Source: Thermaceae bacterium
GTDB taxonomy: Bacteria > Deinococcota > Deinococci > Deinococcales > Thermaceae
Direction of reading: 5' to 3'
Assembly (NCBI GenBank): GCA_015478585.1
Contig: JADMIM010000027.1
Location: 1 to 39,728 of the forward strand
DNA: 39,728 nt
Below, in pieces: positions 32,170 through 39,728 of the stretch. The notes below the pieces were generated by a model, which saw only the letters and a list, made by a program, of their open reading frames with translations, made no database searches and was not told where the DNA came from. How positions within the stretch are numbered: position 1 is the first letter of the stretch; every line of letters starts with the position of its first letter. A program made the position numbers and the translations under genes.

Positions 32170-32787
32170 TCAGACTGAGCCAAAGGCCCGTTCCCCTGCT
32201 CGGATTGGCAGCCGCAGATGGTTCTCGCTGGGGGCTAAAGGACAAGACCAGTGCGGATTGTAGGCGCAGGAAGGGTTGTAGGCGAAGTTAAAATCCACTA
32301 CCAGCTTGCCGTTTTCCTGCCCCAAGTCGGCGTGTTTGATGGTGTCGAGCACGTAGCGTCCCCCGCCATAGGTCTCAGCGCCACCCGTAGCATCCCGAAA
32401 GGGCAGGAATATCCCGCCACCGTAGCCCAAAATCCAGAACAGCGAGAGGGTTTGGGGTTGCCCGGCAAGCTGGAAATGGATACGGCCGAAGCGTTGCAGG
32501 CCCACCCGCCCGTCCTGGGATAGCTCGACCTCGAGCACCTCTGTCTGCACACCGGTATCCACTGGCAGCACCAGGCGCAGGGCGGGGTCGTAGGAAAAGT
32601 AACTCAGGCCCGCAAAGGTCTGTTTTTGCTGGGGCGATAAAGCCGATTGGGAGTGCCCCCGAAACAGGGCATTCCGTTCTTGAACAAACCACCGATGGGT
32701 GTGGGCATTACCGCCACCCTCACGCACCCCCCGATATAGCTCGGCAACCCTGCGGCGGTAGTCGGTCAACTCTTGGAATGGACTCAC
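32170..32787 (-). CDS. DUF1684-family protein
   Basis: The 205-residue protein matches the DUF1684 (COG3358) pattern: an N-terminal RWFVQERNALFRGHSQSAL, FSYDPALRL, an RIHFQLAGQ strand, FRDATGGAETYGGGRYV and the C-terminal DFNFAYNPSCAYNPHWSCPLAPSEN with clustered cysteines and prolines. The biochemical function is unknown. The start is a GTG at 32787 and no ribosome-binding site is evident. It lies upstream of recG on the same strand. Confidence 0.88.
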   Translation of the reverse strand: MSPFQELTDYRRRVAELYRGVREGGGNAHTHRWFVQERNALFRGHSQSALSPQQKQTFAGLSYFSYDPALRLVLPVDTGVQTEVLEVELSQDGRVGLQRFGRIHFQLAGQPQTLSLFWILGYGGGIFLPFRDATGGAETYGGGRYVLDTIKHADLGQENGKLVVDFNFAYNPSCAYNPHWSCPLAPSENHLRLPIRAGERAFGSV

Positions 32788-32907
32788 GGGCTCATTCTGC
32801 TATTTGCTAGGGCGAAGCGGGGTAATCCTGCCGACCTCGCTGTAGCGGTTTCCACTATTTTTGTCGCTACTCCTATCGCGTTTGGCGAAGAATCTAATGC
32901 TCTAAGG

Positions 32908-33298
32908 TTAACTGAAAACTTGCATTAAGGGCAGTATGCAAGGGGGTATACATCGAGATGTGGCTTGAGCAGAGCCTGCTGGAGGAGGATGAGGATAAGC
33001 AAACCTCTGGCAGGAGGATTCTGCGGATTTGCTGGGCCAGTTGAGGCCAACAGGGAGAGGAGGATGAACGGGGGTACGTTGGCCGAAGCGGTGAAGGGAG
33101 AAAGGCGGCTTAGCGAGTTGGAAGAACTGCTGGCTGGCCCAGGGCAAGGCTCCGAGTTTAGGCATGGTGTAGCCAGGGTGGTAGAAGTTGGTGATGAAGT
33201 AGCGTTTTTCCTTTGATCCGTGGGGTTTGTTGAAGCTGAACCGGCTACACCAGAGGGGGGAGTTCAATCCTTTTGCATAACTGCAAGTTCTCAGTTAA
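32908..33298 (-). mobile_element. Internally deleted insertion sequence with 17-bp inverted ends
   Basis: Bases 32908-32924 and the reverse complement of 33282-33298 agree at 16 of 17 positions. The minus strand between them encodes a broken transposase C-terminus resembling IS4-type enzymes (YFITNFYHPGYTMPKLGAL, then SLHRFGQRT, then a frameshifted FILLSLLA). Only the 3' part of the transposase remains, so the element is a 391-bp deletion derivative. No target-site duplication is clear. It may still be mobilised by an intact relative. Confidence 0.7.
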
Positions 33299-33330
33299 GC
33301 AACTTTACCGCTACACTAGCTTTATGGTGG

Positions 33331-33349
33331 CATATCCCCAGGGGATGTG
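33331..33349. promoter_or_regulatory. Candidate operator of the CsoR/CstR-type regulator
   Basis: ATCCCC-A-GGGGAT (33334-33346), extended by CAT and GTG, resembles the GC-centred, AT-flanked operators of CsoR-family repressors. It lies about 55 bases upstream of the gene, which fits autoregulation. Confidence 0.5.
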
Positions 33350-33401
33350 CATAGCACATAGCTGAGTTAATCTGCTGGATAGCTTGTTACGGAGGTGAAC
33401 C

Positions 33402-33701
33402 TTGAATGGGCTTTTGAATAAATCCAAACCTAGCAAAACCCCGTCTGACCCCGACACCAAAGAGCGGGTTCTCAACCGCTTGCGCCGTTTGGAAGGTCAG
33501 GTGCGGGGCTTGCAAAAGATGGTGGAGGAAGACCGCAATTGTCGTGAAATTCTGACCCTGCTCTCGGGTGTGCGTAGCGCCTTGGAAGCCACTGGAGATA
33601 TCATCCTCGAGTCCTATTTGGAAGAGTGCCAGGCCGATTTCTCTAAAGGCCAGGGTGATGCCAAGCTCATAGTGGAAGCTATGCGTTTGTTGCGCCGGTA
33701 G
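33402..33701 (+). CDS. CsoR-family (DUF156) repressor, CstR-like residues
   Basis: The 99-residue all-helical regulator carries RLRRLEGQVRGLQKMVEEDRNCREIL and ESYLEEC. In copper sensors the ligands are Cys, His and Cys with spacings of 25 and 4. Here the equivalents are Cys47, Tyr72 and Cys76, so the histidine is lost while both cysteines remain. That is the pattern of persulfide sensors of the CstR type, so sulfur or sulfane sensing is more likely than copper. The start is TTG at 33402 with a strong GGAGGTGA just upstream. No sulfur-metabolism or metal-export gene is adjacent, and downstream is a non-coding hairpin region. Confidence 0.85.
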   Translation: MNGLLNKSKPSKTPSDPDTKERVLNRLRRLEGQVRGLQKMVEEDRNCREILTLLSGVRSALEATGDIILESYLEECQADFSKGQGDAKLIVEAMRLLRR

Positions 33702-33719
33702 CGGTTTATCGTGGTTTTC

Positions 33720-33951
33720 TGATATTTTGCCGTCAGGGGCGGCCAAATATCAAACTGGCCCAGTGAATACCCTCATTGCGCTTCCCACCATTACGGCACA
33801 CCTAGTGCGCCGTAATGTATCCCGAACAACGGTTTTTGTTGTTCGGGATATTCGGGGCAATCGCTCTCAGACTCTCCTCGGATTGTTTGCGAAACCGCTC
33901 TATCGCAGTCTTCATTGACAGTTGGCTCCCATCCGGGAGCCAACTGTCAAT
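33720..33951. other. Non-coding region with four strong hairpins
   Basis: Four unrelated inverted repeats lie in 230 bases: 33720-33752 (8+4-bp stem), 33789-33817 (9+3-bp stem), 33818-33850 (13-bp stem, loop GGTTTTT) and 33914-33951 (17-bp stem, loop ATCC). The second and third abut. None has a following U-run. GTCTTCAT (33908-33915) can also pair with ATGAAGAC (33992-33999). The gap from 33702 to 34110 has no credible coding frame. It may be a structured RNA, a set of operators, or remnants of small repeats. Confidence 0.65.
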
Positions 33952-34110
33952 CTAGAACGCAATTCCTACAGTTCCCGTTCGCTCAAACACTATGAAGACC
34001 GCTCTAGGTTGTCCTCGAGAGACCCGTTTGGTTGTTGCGCTTTTGCCCAACTGGGCTCGGCCTGTCAATCTCGGTTGTGGATTGCCCGGCTTTTATACTG
34101 TGGATAGGTT

Positions 34111-34785
34111 ATGGAAAAGCTGCTGGTAGTTGAAGACGACCCACAACTTACCCTGCTGCTAACCTCGGCACTGGATCGCGAGGGATATCAGCTATTGCTC
34201 TCGAGCAACGGCTTTGATGCGGTAGAACAGGCTCCACAAGCCGATTTGATGCTGCTGGACTTGGGCCTACCGGGGCAGAGTGGCCTCGAGGTGATTCGTG
34301 AAGTGCGCGAAGCCCAGTGGGGCTTGCCTATTTTGGTCATCAGTGCCCAGGGCAGCGAAGATGTGCGGGTACGGGCCTTGGAGTTGGGAGCTGACGATTA
34401 CCTGACCAAACCCATGAGCCTGCGTGAACTGGTGGCTCGAGTCAAAGCCCTGTTGCGGCGCAGCCGCCCCGAGCCGGAAATTCATATCGGCGACTTGCGT
34501 ATCGTGCTCAAGTGGCGACAGGTTTTCAGGCAATCGCAACCAATAGAGCTTTCCCGAACCGAGCTGGATTTGCTGCTGGCTCTGGCCCAGAGCCCCGGTG
34601 AGGTCTGGAGCCGGGAACGGCTCTTACAGCGGGTATGGGGTTCCGAACGTGGCGCGGGAGTAGATGAGCGGGTGGTGGACAGCTATGTGGCTCTTTTGCG
34701 CCGTAAGTTGGGAGATGATCCTAAGGCTCCGCGCTACCTCGAGACGGTATTTGGTTCCGGTTACCGTTTCCTCAAGCCAGACTAG
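34111..34785 (+). CDS. OmpR/PhoB-family response regulator
   Basis: The 224-residue protein has a receiver domain with acidic pocket Glu8, Asp9, Asp10, phospho-acceptor Asp50 (LLDLGLPG) and Lys100 (LTKP). An OmpR-type winged-helix DNA-binding domain follows from about residue 128 (ELSRTELDLLLALAQ, RVVDSYVALLRRKLG, VFGSGYRF). No histidine kinase gene is adjacent. TATACT at 34094-34099 lies 11 bases before the ATG, so the leader is very short. Regulatory targets are unknown. The surface-protein genes directly downstream in the same direction are a possible target. Confidence 0.94.
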   Translation: MEKLLVVEDDPQLTLLLTSALDREGYQLLLSSNGFDAVEQAPQADLMLLDLGLPGQSGLEVIREVREAQWGLPILVISAQGSEDVRVRALELGADDYLTKPMSLRELVARVKALLRRSRPEPEIHIGDLRIVLKWRQVFRQSQPIELSRTELDLLLALAQSPGEVWSRERLLQRVWGSERGAGVDERVVDSYVALLRRKLGDDPKAPRYLETVFGSGYRFLKPD

Positions 34786-34990
34786 AAGACGCTCGAGGCT
34801 GGGCGTTACATGATTAAAGGGCCTCGAGCACGTACCTGAGCCCTGCTCTCTGGGGGCTGGATGTGCATATATCACAAAAATTGGGGTTATTTTGCAAGGA
34901 TTTTGCACGCTGCCCGTTTACACTCACAAACGGTAGAGGGGTATAGCTTCTGCGATAGCCAAACCTGAAGCCCTGACCCCGGAGGAGACG

Positions 34991-35500
34991 ATGAAGCTGA
35001 ACTATCTGTGGGCCTTACTGTTCGCCCTGGCAACGTTTGCACTGGCTCAGCCCAGCAAAGACGTAAAGCTCGAGCTGAAAGCTTTTCGCGTACTGAGCGC
35101 GCAGGAGGCCGGGAAAACCACCGAGAAACTCGAGCCCGCGCTGGACGTGAAACCTGGCCAAGTGATCGAGTACCGGCTCGAGGCCACCAACACCACCGAC
35201 CGCAACTTGAACCAGGTCGCCCTGACCATCCCGGTTCCCAAGGACACTTACTACCTGGCTCTGAGCGCTCAGCCGCTCAAATATGAGGGTGGGTTGGTGA
35301 TCCCGGAGTTTAGCTTTGACTATGGTCAGACCTTTGGCAAAGCGCCCCTCAAGCACAAGGTCAAGGTCATGGAAAACGGCAAAGAGGTTGAAAAAGAAGT
35401 CGAAGTCAAGCCCGAGGAATATACCCACGTCCGGTGGGTGCTTCCCCTACTCAAGGCCAAAGAAAGCGTCGTGCTCACACTTCGTACCGTAGTACGCTAA
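34991..35500 (+). CDS. Secreted DUF11-like protein
   Basis: The 169-residue protein has a Sec signal (MKLNYLWALLFALATFALA), then one Ig-like beta domain of DUF11 type: KPGQVIEYRLEATNTTDRNLNQVALTIPVP. The C-terminal part is Lys- and Glu-rich. GGAGGAG lies close before the ATG. It is separated by ten bases from a large DUF11 protein and probably belongs to the same transcript. Its job may be in the cell surface layer, by association only. Confidence 0.8.
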   Translation: MKLNYLWALLFALATFALAQPSKDVKLELKAFRVLSAQEAGKTTEKLEPALDVKPGQVIEYRLEATNTTDRNLNQVALTIPVPKDTYYLALSAQPLKYEGGLVIPEFSFDYGQTFGKAPLKHKVKVMENGKEVEKEVEVKPEEYTHVRWVLPLLKAKESVVLTLRTVVR

Positions 35501-35510
35501 GGAGAAATGA

Positions 35511-38177
35511 ATGCGAAGACTGTCCGTTTTGTTCACCGCCGTGCTGGTTTTCCTGTTGGGGTTTGCGGTAGCCCAGCAGACCCCAGCCGGTAGCAGCATC
35601 TCTAACCAGGCCTCAGCCAGCTATATAGACTCGGCAGGTCAGCCCCGCACCACCACCTCGAACCAGGTCATCACAGTGGTGCAGCAGGTATATAGCTTTA
35701 CCATCACCCCCGATGGCAACAGCACCTCGACCCCCGGTCAAACCCGTTCGGCCCTGCCGGGAGCCCCCGTCTACTTTGCTTATACAGTAGCCAATACCGG
35801 CAACGGCACTGATACCATCAATCTGGCTACGCTTCAAGACACTGGCATTGGCGCTACCGACAACTTCGATTTCACCGGCGTAGCTATCTATGCCGATACC
35901 AACTGTAACGGCAGAATTGACGCAGGCGAGTCCGTTGTCAGTAGCGTGAGTGTGGCTCAGGGAGGTTCGGCTTGTATCGTAGTTGCCGCAACCATTCCAG
36001 CTAGCGCCACCAACAGCCAATACGCAAACGTCAACCTGACGGGCACTTCCGCCGGAGATAACACCAAAACCGATACCAACAACTGGGCCAGGGGCATTGC
36101 TACGACTGCCGCCGCCCTCGACCTCACCAAGTCGGCTTCTCCCAGCGGAGGGGTTTCGCCCGGTGCCACTATCAGCTATACCCTTTCGGGCCAGAACCGG
36201 GGTGGCAGTGCTGCTTCGGCCATCACCAACGTGGGTGGTACGGGTCTCAACGGCATTCTTATCCAAGACGTGATTCCCAGCGGCCTGGTAATTACCACCA
36301 GCGGCTCCAACCCTACGGGCTTGGCGGGTGCGGGTACGGTTCAGTTTGTCTACTACAACGGCACCACCTGGAGCACCACCCTACCCGCTACCATCACCGG
36401 TAACGGCACTGTAGCCCTAGGTATGGTCATCGGCGGTACCGGGGCCTTCTTCCCTCAGAACGCTTCTTATACTTTTAGCTTCCAGGCCACCGTGCCTGCG
36501 GCAGCTACCCAGGGCACCAACTATGCCAACGTGGGTACCTTGCAGTACAACAACGGTTCCAACCAGACCGTTACCTCTAACACCACCAACAACACTGTAG
36601 GAGCTAGCTACAACGTAGCCGTCGGCCCCAGTGGCAACCCCACCGCCACCGGCGCGGCAGACTCTCAGACCATCGCGAGTGCAGTGAGCGGTCAGACCGT
36701 GATTTTCACCAATACCCTGCAAAACACTGGCAATGCCTCAGATAGCTTTACCCTTGCCAGCAGCGGAGCCCCGGCAGGTTGGGTTTGCCAGCTTACTCAG
36801 ACTGATGGCACCCCAATTTCCGGTGCAGTTGGCCCTATTGCGGCGGGCAGCAACTACAACTTTCAGGTTCGTTGTGCGATCCCTGCAAGCTACACTGGTG
36901 GGCCAGTCACGGTGACGGTCACGGGTACTTCAGTATCCAACACCTCCAAGAGCGACCCCACCACGGATGTGGTAACTACCGTGACCTCGGGCTACGCAGT
37001 AGACCTTGCGACCCACGGTAACGCGGGGGACGGAAACCCAGCTAATGACAACCCCACGCCCCAAACCGTAAACCCCGGCAGCATCGCCAGCTTCCCCTTA
37101 GACATCGTAAATACTGGTTCTAATGCCGACACCTACAACCTAACTGCGACCCTGCCTGTGGGATGGATCGCCGTGTATTACCCCGATACCAACTGTGATG
37201 GGGCCATGGATACCCCCACCCCGGCTCCAATCACCAGTACCAGCTTGATGAACTCTGGGCTCCCCGGAAAGAAATGCTTTATTGCTCAGGTGCAAGTTCC
37301 TGCCGGAACCGCCCCCATCATCAGCACCACCAACGTCACCTTCACCAGCACCAGCACCACCCTGGGTACGGTCACTGATTTTGTGACCACTGGGGTTAGC
37401 GTCAACCTGCTGCAAGGGTTCGCCTTTACCCCCAACCGTGCGGGTACGGTGACGGCTCCGGGCACCATCGTCTACACCCACAACCTGTCCAATACCGGCA
37501 ATGCCGCTGCTACTGTGAGCATCCCGGCCTTTACCAGTGCCTACTCCTGGATATACCAGTTCTCCACCGACGGTGGAACCACCTGGACATCCTCGGTGAG
37601 TGGGTTGGCCCTTGCTGCGGGCGGTTCGACCACCCTCCAGGTGCGGGTAATCGTACCGAGCGGTGAGCCAATTGGTCGTCAGGAAGCAGCCACCTTTACC
37701 GCTACCGCCACATATACCGGTGGTAGCACCGCAACCAGCAACGTCACCGACACCACCACCGTGGTGGGTGGCGATCTCAAGCTGACCAAGAGCGCTGTAA
37801 GCTATCAGGGCAACGCCGAAACCACTGTGCGAGATGCTGCTGCTGCCAAGGCCAACCCCGGTGACCGCATTGTCTACACGGTAGTGGCCCAGAACATCGG
37901 CACTGGCGACCTCACCAATGTGCGCGTGAGTGACCCGCTACCGGCCTACACCAACTTTGTCTCGGTTAGCGCTACAGCGACCGGCTTTGCGACGGGAACG
38001 GTGCTCTACTCCACCAATAACGGCACCACCTGGAGTGCTACCGCCCCCACCACCCTGACCGCTGGACAAAGCATTATGGTTGGGGTGGATACCAACAGCG
38101 ATGGCAAGATTGATGCCACCGACACCATGCTCCCCGCAGCCCAAATCACCTTGACCTTCAAGGTCGTGGTGCAGTAA
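35511..38177 (+). CDS. Large secreted surface protein with DUF11-type repeats
   Basis: The 888-residue protein has a signal peptide (MRRLSVLFTAVLVFLLGFAVA), then repeated Ig-like beta domains rich in Thr, Ser, Asn and Gly and poor in Glu and Lys. The N-terminal block GSSISNQASASYIDSAGQPR is characteristic of this group. DUF11-type domains are seen near residues 205-340 and 760-888. Three calcium-loop-like motifs DTN-x-x-G-x-x-D occur near residues 128, 558 and 860. No sortase or anchor signal is visible. AAGGAG lies six bases upstream. It is probably a component or partner of the cell envelope. CTCGAG, abundant elsewhere, was not seen in this gene. Confidence 0.85.
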   Translation: MRRLSVLFTAVLVFLLGFAVAQQTPAGSSISNQASASYIDSAGQPRTTTSNQVITVVQQVYSFTITPDGNSTSTPGQTRSALPGAPVYFAYTVANTGNGTDTINLATLQDTGIGATDNFDFTGVAIYADTNCNGRIDAGESVVSSVSVAQGGSACIVVAATIPASATNSQYANVNLTGTSAGDNTKTDTNNWARGIATTAAALDLTKSASPSGGVSPGATISYTLSGQNRGGSAASAITNVGGTGLNGILIQDVIPSGLVITTSGSNPTGLAGAGTVQFVYYNGTTWSTTLPATITGNGTVALGMVIGGTGAFFPQNASYTFSFQATVPAAATQGTNYANVGTLQYNNGSNQTVTSNTTNNTVGASYNVAVGPSGNPTATGAADSQTIASAVSGQTVIFTNTLQNTGNASDSFTLASSGAPAGWVCQLTQTDGTPISGAVGPIAAGSNYNFQVRCAIPASYTGGPVTVTVTGTSVSNTSKSDPTTDVVTTVTSGYAVDLATHGNAGDGNPANDNPTPQTVNPGSIASFPLDIVNTGSNADTYNLTATLPVGWIAVYYPDTNCDGAMDTPTPAPITSTSLMNSGLPGKKCFIAQVQVPAGTAPIISTTNVTFTSTSTTLGTVTDFVTTGVSVNLLQGFAFTPNRAGTVTAPGTIVYTHNLSNTGNAAATVSIPAFTSAYSWIYQFSTDGGTTWTSSVSGLALAAGGSTTLQVRVIVPSGEPIGRQEAATFTATATYTGGSTATSNVTDTTTVVGGDLKLTKSAVSYQGNAETTVRDAAAAKANPGDRIVYTVVAQNIGTGDLTNVRVSDPLPAYTNFVSVSATATGFATGTVLYSTNNGTTWSATAPTTLTAGQSIMVGVDTNSDGKIDATDTMLPAAQITLTFKVVVQ

Positions 38178-38181
38178 GCCT

Positions 38182-38214
38182 TTTGCCTCATACCCAAGCC
38201 AGGTATGGGGCAAA
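38182..38214 (+). terminator. Hairpin after the large DUF11 gene
   Basis: TTTGCC-T-CATACC pairs with GGTATG-G-GGCAAA around a seven-base loop, four bases after the stop codon. It has A/T-rich ends but no long U-run, so it may be a bidirectional or weak terminator. Confidence 0.5.
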
Positions 38215-38232
38215 TAACCACAAACCAATCCC

Positions 38233-38279
38233 GCGAGAGCCTAGAATTTCACTCAGGTGCGAAACTTCTAGGCTCTCGC
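38233..38279 (+). promoter_or_regulatory. Second hairpin between the DUF11 genes
   Basis: Bases 38233-38246 are the exact reverse complement of 38266-38279 (14 bp), with further pairing inside the loop. It lies just upstream of the next surface-protein gene and may be a terminator, an mRNA stabiliser or a leader control element. Confidence 0.5.
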
Positions 38280-38302
38280 ACAACATTTTGAGATAAGAAC
38301 AA

Positions 38303-39728
38303 ATGAATAATTCCCTCAAAGTTTCTAGCGTTGTCCTGCACGGGAGAATGAAGGGTTTGGCAAACTTGGCCCTTCGGTGCGGGGTGCTAGGGCTTTGGGT
38401 GATGGTTTCTTTGGTGTGGGCCACCCCGGCGGGGACGGTAATTCGCAATCAGGCGGTGGCACAAGTCGGGGGACAGACCTATCTTTCTAATGAGGTCGAA
38501 ACACTGGTGCAAGCAGTTTGTATCGCTTCCATCACCCCCAGTGGAAGCCTGGTTGCACCTTCTCAGCAAGCGGTTATATCGGCGGGGGGTTTGGCCTATT
38601 TTAGCTATCTTTTGCAAAACTCGGGGAACCAGCAGTTTAGCTTCGACCTGAGCTGGGTACAAGGGGCCTCGAGCTGGGCTCCGGCGGGGGTCACGCTTTA
38701 TCAGGATGTCAACGGCAATGGGCGGCGCGACCCCGGTGAGCCCGCCATCACTTCGATCAGCCTGGTGGCTGGAGCTTCGGCCCGAATAGTGCTCGAGGTG
38801 CTGGCTCCGCTGGGGGCCAATGGGGATTTGCTGCTGAGTCCCACGGTCACCTGTCCTGGGGCCACTCCCCAGGGAAATGCCTACAGCCGGGTTCGCATCG
38901 GCAGCGGCCCGGCCCTCAATGTCAACAAGACCATAGACCAAGAGGTAGTTAACCCCGGTCAGAAGGCTACCTTTACGGTGAGTGTCAGCAATCTGGGCAA
39001 CGCCCCCGCCGCAGGGCCGCTGTATCTGAGCGACCTGTTCAACACCCCGCAGCTTGCGGGTTTGAGCTTCGTGGCGAACTCGGCCAGTGCCGTCAAGGGG
39101 CGGCTGGAATACACCTCAGATGGCCTTACCTGGAGTGCCAATGCCACCCCGGTACAGGGCATACGGTTGGTGCTAGACCGGCTCGAGGCGGGCGAACAAG
39201 CCCTTTTTACCTTTCAGATGGTGGCCTCAGGGAGCACCCAGGCCGGTTTTCGCCAGAATCTGGCCACGGCTACCGGTGCGGGAGGGCCAGCAGTAGGACA
39301 AGTTGGTTTCGACGTGGCAGCGAGCTATGGTGTTTTTCTGGGGCCACGGGGCAACTCCAGAGCGGTTGGGGCTGCCGATGCTCAGCAGGCTACGGTGATG
39401 GCGGGGCAGCCCTACTGCTTTACCCAGACCCTGGAAAACGCGGGAAACACCCCCGACAGCTACACCCTGAACGCCAGTGGGCTCCCGGCGGGAGTAAGCC
39501 TCAGCTTCCGCACCCTGGCAGGCACCAATCTGGCCCTGCCAGCGGCTTTGCAACCCGGACAGAGCCTGGATTTTCAGGCTTGCCTGAGCCCTATAGCTGC
39601 CTCTGTACCGGCCTTTGGCTTTACCCTCAGAGCGACTTCCGTGACCAACGGCAACAGCGACCCCACCACCGACTGGGTGGGTTCGGTGCTCGACCCCAGC
39701 GCTATCGTGCTGCGCAAGAGTGCCGACG
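38303..39728 (+). CDS. Second large secreted DUF11-type protein (3' end outside window)
   Basis: The open frame runs from an ATG at 38303 to the window end, at least 475 residues. An N-terminal stretch is followed by a signal helix (from Met16: LGLWVMVSLVWA), then GTVIRNQAVAQVGG, matching the start of the 888-residue neighbour. A DVNGNGRRDPGE loop near residue 135 and a DUF11 domain (VNPGQKATFTVSVSNLGNA) follow. Bases from about 39355 encode a stretch paralogous to residues 370-490 of the neighbour, including SDPTTDWV. The second ATG (38348) is an alternative start, but the GGGAGA before it is too close. No clear ribosome-binding site precedes 38303. Confidence 0.82.
   Translation, partial: MNNSLKVSSVVLHGRMKGLANLALRCGVLGLWVMVSLVWATPAGTVIRNQAVAQVGGQTYLSNEVETLVQAVCIASITPSGSLVAPSQQAVISAGGLAYFSYLLQNSGNQQFSFDLSWVQGASSWAPAGVTLYQDVNGNGRRDPGEPAITSISLVAGASARIVLEVLAPLGANGDLLLSPTVTCPGATPQGNAYSRVRIGSGPALNVNKTIDQEVVNPGQKATFTVSVSNLGNAPAAGPLYLSDLFNTPQLAGLSFVANSASAVKGRLEYTSDGLTWSANATPVQGIRLVLDRLEAGEQALFTFQMVASGSTQAGFRQNLATATGAGGPAVGQVGFDVAASYGVFLGPRGNSRAVGAADAQQATVMAGQPYCFTQTLENAGNTPDSYTLNASGLPAGVSLSFRTLAGTNLALPAALQPGQSLDFQACLSPIAASVPAFGFTLRATSVTNGNSDPTTDWVGSVLDPSAIVLRKSAD

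Noticed and set aside
33818-33850. Intrinsic terminator for the CsoR-family gene
   Set aside because: The stem is strong but lies about 120 bases downstream, and no U-run follows it.
33922-34107. 61-residue frame in the hairpin region
   Set aside because: It runs across a 17-bp palindrome and lacks a ribosome-binding site and recognisable composition.

Overview
The window reads as the chromosome of a thermophilic member of the Deinococcus-Thermus phylum, most likely Meiothermus or a close relative. This is inferred from high GC, dense gene packing, a strong excess of the palindrome CTCGAG, several start codons 6-8 bases after a TANNNT box (leaderless transcripts, common in this phylum), and proteins such as the paired M16 peptidases that resemble Thermus proteins. 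No database search was possible, so species and family calls rest on motif recognition.

Layout. 1-5.2 kb: 3' end of recJ, an HD-domain hydrolase, then a NUDIX gene and valS behind a clear valine T-box leader (GUC specifier, antiterminator, intrinsic terminator). 5.2-7.6 kb: a PadR-controlled trio, PadR plus two paralogous extracytoplasmic proteins of unknown function. 7.6-8.0 kb: a MITE-like composite repeat. 8.0-12.9 kb: an XdhC-family protein, a degenerate GGDEF protein, a NarL/DesK-type histidine kinase carrying an in-frame palindromic repeat, a second composite repeat and a SpoU/TrmJ-type methyltransferase. 13.0-18.7 kb: a class A penicillin-binding protein, an ABC ATPase and hemL between two inverted repeat copies, a LapA-like membrane protein, and a CAU tRNA that looks like tRNA-Ile2. 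19.0-22.9 kb: a stress and metal cluster (P1B-4-type ATPase, small membrane protein, Hsp20, double UspA). 23.2-27.5 kb: an M16 pair (inactive plus active subunit) and two secreted CAP-domain proteins, the second divergent. 27.7-32.8 kb: glpK, two small membrane proteins, recG and a DUF1684 protein. 32.9-34.8 kb: an internally deleted IS, a CsoR/CstR-family repressor, a non-coding stretch with four strong hairpins, and an OmpR-family response regulator. 35.0-39.7 kb: three secreted DUF11-type surface proteins, the last cut by the window edge.

The most distinctive material is non-coding. An ~80-bp dispersed repeat occurs six times in both orientations. Tandem 36-bp units carry stems that change in a compensatory way. 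A ~340-bp element is bounded by 31-bp perfect inverted repeats. A related-looking hairpin repeat sits in frame inside the histidine kinase. The hairpin cluster at 33720-33951 has no assigned role. The T-box is a known riboswitch class, but its control of a NUDIX-valS pair is worth noting.
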